Source: Alphaproteobacteria bacterium (GTDB lineage Bacteria > Pseudomonadota > Alphaproteobacteria > Rhizobiales > Beijerinckiaceae). From it: 7,739 nt of DNA. The notes below the pieces were generated by a model. The model was not told the DNA's origin. It was given only the letters and a program-made list of their open reading frames with translations, and did no database searches. Below, piece after piece: positions 1-5,481 of the stretch (the first letter of the stretch is position 1; every line of letters starts with the position of its first letter). The DNA is taken from contig RFXE01000078.1 of NCBI GenBank assembly GCA_009921785.1, forward strand, positions 1 to 7,739, read 5' to 3'. The translations under genes were made by a program, and so were the position numbers.

Positions 1-350
1 GCCGACATGCCAAGACCCATCACGGCCCAAGCAATGAGGAATAGGAACGGATTGTCTGCTTGACTGAGGATCACCATGCCGCTCGCGGCAATCAATGTGC
101 CGCATATCATCACGGGCCATCCACCATGCCGATCAACAAGACGACCGGAGAACGGCCCCACAGCACCGATCAACAACGTCGCAATCGCAAAGCCCGAATA
201 AACGAAGCCTTCGGACCATCCCGTTTCAGAGATGATTTTTGGACCGATGAGCGCAAGCGTATAATAAAGCGCCCCCCAATTGATGATTTGCGCCACACCA
301 AGCGCGGCAATACGCAGACCCAAACCACCGAATGAAAAAGCGTGTTTCAT
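1..350 (-). CDS. MFS transporter, N-terminal part (cut by window edge)
   Basis: Inner-membrane secondary transporter of the major facilitator superfamily; substrate not identifiable. The minus-strand frame starting at the ATG at 350-348 is open to the window edge (116 residues). Hydrophobic segments at about residues 12-36 (containing AQIINWGALYYTLALIG), 48-66, 77-94 and 100-116 fit the first four helices. Between helices 2 and 3 lies MFS motif A, GRLVDRHGG at 69-77, with its Gly, Asp and Arg. The start codon overlaps the original thiD stop in an ATGA, so the gene was probably translated by coupling to thiD, and no strong Shine-Dalgarno of its own is seen. That position suggests, but does not show, a role in uptake of a thiamine precursor such as hydroxymethylpyrimidine. 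The conflicting thiD frame now runs about 120 bases into this gene, to a stop at 226. Confidence 0.85.
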   Translation of the reverse strand, partial: MKHAFSFGGLGLRIAALGVAQIINWGALYYTLALIGPKIISETGWSEGFVYSGFAIATLLIGAVGPFSGRLVDRHGGWPVMICGTLIAASGMVILSQADNPFLFLIAWAVMGLGMS

Positions 351-1080
351 TTCCAGAATGCGTGGAAGTGATGCACCGGTCCAGAGCCGCTTCCAATATG
401 GAGTGACATAGAGGCTTCAAGTGCGGCGGTGACATAGGCTTTCGCCGTTGCAACGGCCTCATCAAGTTTGTTGCCACGCGCCGCGCAGCATAACGCTTCG
501 TTCCGGAAGCCGTGATCAAAAGATCAACACTTTCGTCGCTCGTGCCATGGCCACCTTTCATCAAAACGGCTTTGGCGCCCAAACCGATCAAAGCCTCACC
601 CTGCTTTTGCATTTCGGTTTCGGTTGAAGCCATCGATTGATTAAGAAGCGTTGCTGCTTCCGCAAGATTAGGCGTAATCAATGTCACGCGCGGAAACAGA
701 TCATTGACAATCGCTGCCGTGGCATCTTCGCGGATTAAACGATCACCACTTGTCGCGACCATCACGGGATCAAGAACAACAAAAGGAGGTTTCCATTTCT
801 TGATACCTTCAGCAACCGCGGCGATAATGTCAGTGCGGCTCAACATGCCGATCTTTACGGCGTTCACCGCGAGATCGGAGAAGACTGCATCGATTTCTGC
901 CGTCACGAAATCGGCGGGCGCATCATGGATCGCGGTCACGCCTTTTGTATTTTGTGCCGTCAATGCGGTGATGACGCTCGCCCCATAGACGCCAAGAGCC
1001 GAGAAAGTTTTGAGATCGGCCTGAATACCGGCGCCGCCGCCGGAATCTGATCCTGCAATAGTGAGCGCAATGGCTGTCAT
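347..1080 (-). pseudogene. thiD: thiD, hydroxymethylpyrimidine/phosphomethylpyrimidine kinase, frameshifted by an internal deletion
   Basis: ThiD phosphorylates HMP and HMP-P in the cytoplasm to give HMP-PP for thiamine synthesis. The ATG at 1080-1078 has a good Shine-Dalgarno (AGAGGA, 8 bases upstream). Residues 1-201 match the family well: TIAGSDSGGGAGIQADLKTF at 7-26, the TALTAQNT region at 38-45, KIGML at 76-80, VLDPVMVATSGD at 102-113, ITPNLAEA at 135-142 and KGGH at 175-178. After Arg201 (about position 478) the family-like sequence stops. From about 475 the normal C-terminus appears in another frame, 42 residues from GNKLDEAVATAK to GPVHHFHAFWK, ending with a TGA at 349-347. The expected segment between (the NTHGTGC(T/S)LSSAIA region, about 23-24 residues) is absent, so about 70 bases are missing. 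It holds the anion hole and the conserved catalytic Cys. In the original frame translation continues to a stop at 226, giving 284 residues with a meaningless tail. Either a true pseudogene or an assembly deletion. Confidence 0.9.
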
Positions 1081-1088
1081 AGGAATGG

Positions 1089-1146
1089 TCCTCTAACGAT
1101 ACACGGCGGCGAGGGGGGTGCCGCGCATAAAACACGCGTTAGAGGA
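1089..1146 (-). promoter_or_regulatory. Inverted repeat in the thiD leader that pairs the Shine-Dalgarno
   Basis: A perfect 10-bp inverted repeat lies just before thiD. In the minus-strand RNA the 5' arm is TCCTCTAACG (1146-1137) and the 3' arm CGTTAGAGGA (1098-1089). The 3' arm contains the whole thiD Shine-Dalgarno AGAGGA, which would be held in the stem. The 38-base interior contains a second stem, GCGGC (1124-1120) with GCCGC (1110-1106), around a 9-base loop. I looked for the conserved CUGAGA and ACCUGAUC elements of a TPP riboswitch and did not see them. A thermosensor, protein-bound operator or unrecognised ligand-binding leader are possible; the regulatory role is inference. Confidence 0.45.
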
Positions 1147-1193
1147 TAATTGTCTTGTCTGCAACCTAAGTGCGCGCGGCAGGGGTAGCGGGT

Positions 1194-1835
1194 TTAGTCC
1201 GCTTCAATAAGGGCGAAGGTTTTACGACGCAGTTCGCCTAAAGAGGCGCCGCCCAACGCATGCCCAAAATCCTTCTGATGATCTTGTTCTGCTTGAACTT
1301 CGGTACGCGCGAGACGTTCACGACAAAAAGAAAGGATTTTTGCGAGCGCTTCGACTTGACGTCCCAAGTGGCTCTGTCGTGCCGATAAAGAAATGATTTG
1401 ATTAATTGATTGAGTGAGAGACAGCACCGTTTCAGTGGGTAATCCCTTAATATCAATGCCATCGACCTGGTCGCGCAATTTGTCTGCAGTTGCCGCGAGT
1501 GCAAAGGCATTTGCAGACACATCATCTGCTAAACCATCAATAGGATCTTTAACATCATTATTTGGCAAAGCGATTGCAGCTATCAGTGTTTCAAGATCTG
1601 AAGCGAATGTCTGAATAAATGAACTTCCAGTTGTGTATGTCTTTTCATGCAACTCGCTTGCAACCGCTTTTTCGAGTCTTGCAATTGACGTGAGTAATGT
1701 TGTGGTTTCGGATCGCCGGTTGCGCGCAGCATATTCGGCGAGAAACCATCGCCCACGCTCGGTCTCAAGAACGGCTTCTTCGATCGCATCGAAGTCTTCG
1801 GCTTCGAAATTGATCTTGCTCGGTACCTTTTCCAT
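1194..1835 (-). CDS. Conserved helical protein of unknown function (ETxRGRWFLxEYAxRNR signature)
   Basis: A 213-residue soluble protein with no signal peptide or membrane segment. The clearest feature is the N-terminal stretch at residues 17-41 (AIEEAVLETERGRWFLAEYA followed by ARNRR), which I recall from uncharacterised alphaproteobacterial proteins. The rest is mostly helix-forming: residues 43-60 (TTTLLTSIARLEKAVAS), about 100-125, and 138-176 with heptad-like spacing, consistent with a helical bundle or coiled coil. There is one cysteine, in the FCRERL segment near 172. A four-helix arrangement like a CheZ-type chemotaxis phosphatase is conceivable, but no active-site motif supports it. 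The ATG at 1835-1833 is preceded by GGGAT and AAGGA elements. The gene is 110 bases downstream of the cysteine protease gene and 113 bases upstream of thiD on the same strand. Confidence 0.8.
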   Translation of the reverse strand: MEKVPSKINFEAEDFDAIEEAVLETERGRWFLAEYAARNRRSETTTLLTSIARLEKAVASELHEKTYTTGSSFIQTFASDLETLIAAIALPNNDVKDPIDGLADDVSANAFALAATADKLRDQVDGIDIKGLPTETVLSLTQSINQIISLSARQSHLGRQVEALAKILSFCRERLARTEVQAEQDHQKDFGHALGGASLGELRRKTFALIEAD

Positions 1836-1850
1836 CGTCCTTGATCCCTA

Positions 1851-1877
1851 TCCCGTCCTAGAAGGTTCAAGACGGGA
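1851..1877 (-). other. Inverted repeat upstream of the helical-protein gene
   Basis: A perfect 7-bp inverted repeat, TCCCGTC (1851-1857) and GACGGGA (1871-1877), with a 13-base interior. It ends 16 bases before the start codon at 1835 and close to the likely Shine-Dalgarno region. There is no following T-run in the minus direction, so it is not a convincing terminator. It could be a leader hairpin or a protein-binding site; with only 7 bp it may also be chance. Confidence 0.3.
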
Positions 1878-1945
1878 CTTAATCATTCGAAGGTCAACGC
1901 TTCGTTACCGAGGAGAAAAATCATCATTGAGCTCATCAAATATTT

Positions 1946-2596
1946 TCAATCAAAGGGCGATTTTTTATCGCGTGCGGCAACTAAGACTTCGCCAATGCCA
2001 TTGCCTAAGCGAACCCACTCATTCGGATCAGATTCACTTTGACGTTGCACAAATCGATAGCCCGAACTTTCCCAGGCCAAAACTTCGTTGATTACGTTAT
2101 CAAGGACAAAATCGCCGCGATCGCTTTTTAAAGTGAGCACCGCATGGCCTTCGCCCTTACGATTAATAACAACAGTCATCAAAAGAGAAGAAGCGGGAAC
2201 GCCCGCCCGGATCAAAAGCCCTCGTTTCAAAAGGGCATAATCCTCGCAATCACCTTTACCGTCTGAGGGATAGTCCCAGCTTTCAGGCTTCCCCCAATGG
2301 TCCGTATCCGAAACAGGTTCGATTGATTGGTTCACTTTGGCATTGGTTTCGAGAATGGTTTTCCATTTCTCGGGGGTCAAAGTGAAAGACTCATTCGCGC
2401 TAGTCTTTTGCACGACGCAATCTGCAGGATTTTTTCTGCAGAAATCACGCCATCCCCATGGAGCCGGCAAGGCACCCTGAGAGAGAGCAGCTGTTGAGAC
2501 GGACGGCAATTTTACCTCTCCCGCTTGAGGTGCGGCGGTCAGGAGCAAAAAATACAGGCTACAAATCGCAATCAGTATCGGGAGCGGTCTTTTCAT
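1946..2596 (-). CDS. Transglutaminase-like cysteine peptidase, BTLCP/LapG-type family, secreted
   Basis: A 216-residue protein of the bacterial transglutaminase-like cysteine proteinase family (PF06035), which includes LapG, the periplasmic protease that releases large adhesins. Residues 1-25 form a signal peptide (KR, hydrophobic core, likely cut after A25). The Cys-His-Asp triad is visible: C117 in KGDCEDYA, H151 in GEGHAVL and D166 in FVLDN. D116 and E118 flank the catalytic Cys, as do the calcium-binding acidic residues of LapG. C53 and C60 (DFCRKNPADC) sit where small members of the family have a conserved cysteine pair, perhaps a disulfide. Length is normal for the family. No lapD-like receptor or adhesin gene is in the window, so the substrate is unknown. 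The ATG at 2596-2594 has AAGG upstream. The gene is divergent from the rhomboid gene. Confidence 0.88.
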   Translation of the reverse strand: MKRPLPILIAICSLYFLLLTAAPQAGEVKLPSVSTAALSQGALPAPWGWRDFCRKNPADCVVQKTSANESFTLTPEKWKTILETNAKVNQSIEPVSDTDHWGKPESWDYPSDGKGDCEDYALLKRGLLIRAGVPASSLLMTVVINRKGEGHAVLTLKSDRGDFVLDNVINEVLAWESSGYRFVQRQSESDPNEWVRLGNGIGEVLVAARDKKSPFD

Positions 2597-2628
2597 GGCG
2601 CTGCCTTTGGACGGGTTCGACTGACCTG

Positions 2629-2655
2629 CATGGCTAAGTCTTTGGCTTAGCCATG
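2629..2655. promoter_or_regulatory. 10-bp perfect palindrome between the cysteine peptidase and rhomboid genes
   Basis: CATGGCTAAG (2629-2638) and CTTAGCCATG (2646-2655) are perfect inverted repeats around a 7-base centre. The centre of the site is about 46 bases upstream of the cysteine peptidase start, within its likely leader or promoter. There is no T-run in either direction, so it is unlikely to be a terminator. It could be a dimeric regulator site or a leader hairpin. It lies about 184 bases from the rhomboid start. Confidence 0.4.
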
Positions 2656-2788
2656 AGTTTCAGCTCTTCGTATTTGTCCTAGGGCAAAAATCCTGCCGTA
2701 ATCTCAAAGCAATCGCTGTAATTTTAACTCAATCTGAGGCTTTCCCTTGCAATTCGGCGCTTGATCAGGTTTCTGCAGCCTAGGGCGT

Positions 2789-2817
2789 CGCCGCCGTAAA
2801 CTCTTTGGCAAGCGGCG
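2789..2817 (+). other. GC-rich stem-loop in the rhomboid gene leader
   Basis: CGCCGC (2789-2794) can pair with GCGGCG (2812-2817) around a 17-base interior, followed by TAAAAAC and then the AGGGG ribosome-binding site at 2828-2832. It lies 21 bases before the start codon. Six GC pairs make it stable on paper, but the loop is long and no function is evident. The rest of the 2597-2838 region shows no promoter I would defend and no short gene. Confidence 0.22.
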
Positions 2818-2838
2818 TAAAAACTGTAGGGGTTGGTG

Positions 2839-3645
2839 ATGGGGCGGGAACCGATTTTCAATATGCCCCCGCTTATTCCGATTTTGATCGCTTTATTCGT
2901 TCTCGTTGAGTTTGTTCTTGGGTATTGGGGGCCTGAAGCGGCGAGCGACATCTATCTAACTTTCGGCTTTATCCCTGCCGATCTCGCCGATCGTTTTGGC
3001 TCTGATGTTTTCCGGATACTTGAAGAAGCCAGTCGTCTAAAGCCGGACTCGGAAGATTTAGCGGGTCTTGCAGAAATTGCTGCTTATTTAAGAGCGCATC
3101 CTAGCGCGCTACCCTTCTCACTAATCTCTTACAGTTTTCTTCATGCGGGCTGGCCGCATCTCATCATTAATTCGGTGTGGTTGATGGCCTTTGGTAGCGT
3201 GGTTTTGCGCCGCATTGGAACAATCAGATTTTTGGCATTGTTCGCATTATCCTCAATCGGTGCGGCCTTATTTCATTTCATAACTCATAGCGCTGATGTG
3301 ATGCCGGTGATCGGTGCGTCAGGGGCAGTGTCGGGCATCATGGCTGCCGCTATTCGGTTTGTGTTTCAGCCGGGCGAGTCCCTTTCGGGATTTTCACTTG
3401 ATGCGAGCGGCACCTATCGCGCACCCGCGCTTCCTCTCGTCAAAACATTTCGTGATCGTCGTACTTTGCGTTTTATCTTACTATGGCTCGCCATCAATAT
3501 TGTGACGGGGCTTGCTGGTGTTCCGCTTGGATTAGGCGCGGGGTCAATTGCGTGGGAAGCGCATGTTGGCGGCTTCATCACGGGACTTATCGTTTTTTCA
3601 TGGGTCGATTCCCCCATGGAGGAAGATCCTTCTGTTCTTAATTGA
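2839..3645 (+). CDS. Rhomboid family intramembrane serine protease
   Basis: A 268-residue polytopic inner-membrane protein that would cleave transmembrane substrates within the membrane. The catalytic dyad is visible: S161 in GASGAVSG (159-166) and H242 in WEAHVGGFITG (239-249). The upstream helix carries HLIIN, with H107 and N111 at the oxyanion positions of the HxxxN motif, preceded by SFLHAGW. Predicted helices are at about 10-30, 93-122, 128-150, 157-176, 210-228 and 240-256. A mainly soluble stretch of about 60 residues (32-92) follows the first helix, and a polar segment (177-209) lies between the Ser and His helices. ATG 2839 is chosen because AGGGG ends 6 bases upstream; GTG 2836, TTG 2833 and ATG 2863 are also in frame. 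The gene is convergent with hisI. The substrate is unknown. Confidence 0.9.
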   Translation: MGREPIFNMPPLIPILIALFVLVEFVLGYWGPEAASDIYLTFGFIPADLADRFGSDVFRILEEASRLKPDSEDLAGLAEIAAYLRAHPSALPFSLISYSFLHAGWPHLIINSVWLMAFGSVVLRRIGTIRFLALFALSSIGAALFHFITHSADVMPVIGASGAVSGIMAAAIRFVFQPGESLSGFSLDASGTYRAPALPLVKTFRDRRTLRFILLWLAINIVTGLAGVPLGLGAGSIAWEAHVGGFITGLIVFSWVDSPMEEDPSVLN

Positions 3646-3682
3646 ACAAGAAGTGATTTAGTTACCCTAACGTGAGATTGGA

Positions 3683-4105
3683 TTAAATCCGTGCGAGTTT
3701 AACACGGCGATTGGCGTCGAGGCCGTCAATACGCCGATAAAAGCAAGAGGGGCGTCCTGTGTGACAACATCCGCCATCACCGCCAACATCGACCATTAAG
3801 ACGAGGGCGTCTTGATCGCAATCAACGTGGATCTCACGGATTTTTTGAATCTGTCCGGATGTTTCACCTTTACGCCACAGCGCTGAACGTGAACGCGAAT
3901 AGTACCAGGCCTCATTGGTTTCGACGGTTTTGATGAGCGCATCTTTATTCATATGCGCAACCATAAGCACTTTGCCTGACACGGCATCAACGGCAACGGC
4001 GGTTAATAGCCCGTCTGATCCAAATTTCGGCATCAGGAGAGCGCCATTTTCAACCTCTTCGGTTGAGCCACTTTCGGACAGGATCACATTCATTTGAGCG
4101 CTCAT
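3683..4105 (-). CDS. hisI: Phosphoribosyl-AMP cyclohydrolase
   Basis: HisI hydrolyses phosphoribosyl-AMP to ProFAR, the third step of histidine synthesis, in the cytoplasm. At 140 residues it is a single-domain enzyme without the fused HisE domain. Family motifs are clear: LMVAHMNKDAL at 47-57, WYYSRSRSALWRKGETSG at 67-84, the metal-binding HVDCDQDAL with D95, C96, D97 and D99, and the Zn-binding GGCCHTGRPSCFYR with C113, C114 and C121. The start is uncertain: TTG 4114, ATG 4111, ATG 4105 and ATG 4093 are all in frame. I prefer 4105, which lies 8 bases after a GGA in CCGGAT. The gene is downstream of folE on the same strand but separated from it by a terminator hairpin, so it probably has its own promoter or depends on read-through. 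It ends 37 bases from the convergent rhomboid gene. Confidence 0.95.
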   Translation of the reverse strand: MSAQMNVILSESGSTEEVENGALLMPKFGSDGLLTAVAVDAVSGKVLMVAHMNKDALIKTVETNEAWYYSRSRSALWRKGETSGQIQKIREIHVDCDQDALVLMVDVGGDGGCCHTGRPSCFYRRIDGLDANRRVKLARI

Positions 4106-4133
4106 CAGCATCAATCCGGTTATCGGGCAAAAT

Positions 4134-4157
4134 AAAACCCCGCTTACGCGGGGTTTT
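4134..4157 (-). terminator. Intrinsic terminator after folE
   Basis: A 10-bp perfect stem, AAAACCCCGC (4134-4143) with GCGGGGTTTT (4148-4157), around a TTAC loop. Read on the minus strand, the stem ends in TTTTATTTTG, a typical U-rich tail, about 41 bases after the folE stop. It separates folE from hisI. The plus strand reads GGGGTTTTAC, so some bidirectional activity is possible, although no plus-strand gene ends here. Confidence 0.88.
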
Positions 4158-4197
4158 ACTCAGTGGCTTCCTGGCTGGGAAGGGAATTTTCAAGGGC

Positions 4198-4842
4198 TCA
4201 ACGCGCGCGGAACCCCTGAAGCATTGACATAAATCGAGCTTGTTCTGCGGGATCATCGCGGAAAATCCCGGTAAACCGTGTTGTAATGGTCGAAGCGCCC
4301 TGTTTTTGGACGCCGCGCATCGACATGCACATATGTTCGGCATCGATCAGCACGGCGACGCCACGAGGGTTCAAAGCATCTTCGATCGCTTCAACGATCT
4401 GCGCGGTCATTGTCTCTTGGGTTTGTAGACGCTTCGAGAAGACATCGACTACGCGTGCGAGCTTCGAAAGACCAACAACGCCTTCAGACGGATAATAAGC
4501 GACATGGGCGACGCCCACGAACGGCACCATGTGGTGTTCACAATGCGACGAGAAGGGAATTTCGCGCACCAGAACCATATCGTCATAGCCGGCAACTTCT
4601 TCGAACACTTTATCGAGAACGGCTTGGCCGTCATGCTGATAGCCTTCAAAAAACTCTTCATAGGCTTTTACAACGCGCTTGGGCGTATCGAGCAATCCTT
4701 CACGTGACGGATCATCACCCGCCCACGCAATTAATGTACGCACGGCGGCTTCTGCCTCTTCGCGCGAGGGGCGGCGAACCGGCGTCGGCGTGTCTGTCGG
4801 CTTGAGCTGCCTGACATTCAGGGTCTTAACCACGGCGTCCAT
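4198..4842 (-). CDS. folE: GTP cyclohydrolase I
   Basis: FolE converts GTP to 7,8-dihydroneopterin triphosphate, the first step of tetrahydrofolate synthesis, as a cytoplasmic homodecamer. At 214 residues it is of normal length. Visible motifs are GLLDTPKRVVKAYEEFF at 49-65, the zinc and active-site segment SSHCEHHMVPFVG at 98-110, GLSKLARVVD at 124-133, RLQTQETMT at 138-146 and EHMCMSMRGV at 169-178. The zinc ligands are C101, H104 and C172, and H103 and H170 match the catalytic histidines. The first 25 residues are a variable Pro/Thr-rich extension. The ATG at 4842-4840 follows GGAGG at a short distance. A TATAGA at 4876-4871 could be a -10 element, but no convincing -35 partner is present. 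A strong terminator follows the gene. Confidence 0.97.
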   Translation of the reverse strand: MDAVVKTLNVRQLKPTDTPTPVRRPSREEAEAAVRTLIAWAGDDPSREGLLDTPKRVVKAYEEFFEGYQHDGQAVLDKVFEEVAGYDDMVLVREIPFSSHCEHHMVPFVGVAHVAYYPSEGVVGLSKLARVVDVFSKRLQTQETMTAQIVEAIEDALNPRGVAVLIDAEHMCMSMRGVQKQGASTITTRFTGIFRDDPAEQARFMSMLQGFRAR

Positions 4843-5016
4843 GGTGCCTCCGGGAGTGTGATTTCAGAAATCTATACGGGTGGTTTCTAGGATTGGACCA
4901 TGTCTTGTCGATGACTTGGGTCAGCGACATTAAACGATCTCGCATTTTTCCTTGGCGGACCTTATATGGTGTCGCATGTCCAAAACCGCCATATCCCCGT
5001 TGAACCTGGTCTGAAA

Positions 5017-5457
5017 ATGATCAACGAGATTTACAATAAGCGGATTCTTGAGCTGGCTGCCGATATTCCGCGGCAGGGACGGCTTGCCCATCCGGACGCG
5101 AGCGCCACGGCGCATTCAAAACTCTGCGGCTCGATGGTGACGGTCGATCTTTCAGTCAAAGACGGCCATGTCGTTGATTTTGCCCATGATGTGAAAGCCT
5201 GCGCGCTCGGGCAGGCGTCTTCATCGATAATGGCGCGGCATGTCATCGGCACCACCCCAGACCAGTTACGGGTGCTGCGCGATCAGATGCGAGCAATGCT
5301 TAAGGAAAATGGCCCCGCACCAACCGGTGATTGGGCCGATCTCGCGGTGCTCGAGCCTGTGCGGGACTATAAAGCCCGGCACGCCTCTACACTTTTGACC
5401 TTCGATGCTGTGGTTAAGGCGCTCGATCAAATCGAGGCGCATCAGGCAGCGTCCTGA
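5017..5457 (+). CDS. NifU/IscU N-terminal-like iron-sulfur scaffold protein lacking the third cysteine
   Basis: A 146-residue protein of the NifU N-terminal (IscU) fold. C37 in SKLCGS and C62 in KACALGQASSS align with the first two cluster-binding cysteines of IscU (37 and 63). At the third site, where IscU has His-Cys near 105-106, this protein reads ARHAST, so H122 is kept and the cysteine is Ala123. The conserved start MINEIYNKRILELA matches how I recall family members beginning, so ATG 5017 is chosen. An in-frame ATG at 4966 has a better Shine-Dalgarno (GGCGGA) and would add 17 residues. A possible promoter is TTGTCG (4905-4910) with CATTAA (4928-4933) at 17-base spacing, which is weak. 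Divergent from folE. Its role in cluster assembly or trafficking is inferred from fold only. Confidence 0.88.
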   Translation: MINEIYNKRILELAADIPRQGRLAHPDASATAHSKLCGSMVTVDLSVKDGHVVDFAHDVKACALGQASSSIMARHVIGTTPDQLRVLRDQMRAMLKENGPAPTGDWADLAVLEPVRDYKARHASTLLTFDAVVKALDQIEAHQAAS

Positions 5458-5481
5458 TCGGCGACGCTAGTAAAGCCGCTC

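Noticed and set aside
226..346. Extra C-terminal tail on thiD continuing to 226
   Set aside because: It comes from the frameshift. The same bases encode the conserved MFS N-terminus in another frame, and the tail is unlike any ThiD.
1081..1193. TPP riboswitch upstream of thiD
   Set aside because: The leader is short and lacks the conserved CUGAGA and ACCUGAUC elements. Only the SD-pairing inverted repeat is seen.
1633..2091. Plus-strand open frame of 152 codons
   Set aside because: It overlaps the helical-protein and cysteine-protease genes antisense and has a basic, low-complexity translation with no motifs.
2679..2788. Direct repeat CCTAGGGC occurring twice in the protease-rhomboid intergenic region
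   Set aside because: Eight bases occurring twice about 100 bases apart, with no further similarity around them, is not enough to call a repeat element.
2724..2951. Minus-strand open frame of 75 codons at the rhomboid start
   Set aside because: It is antisense to the rhomboid N-terminus and leader, with no Shine-Dalgarno or recognisable sequence.
4410..4805. Plus-strand open frame of 131 codons inside folE
   Set aside because: It is antisense to folE, an intact conserved enzyme, and is Arg- and His-rich as expected of a shadow frame.
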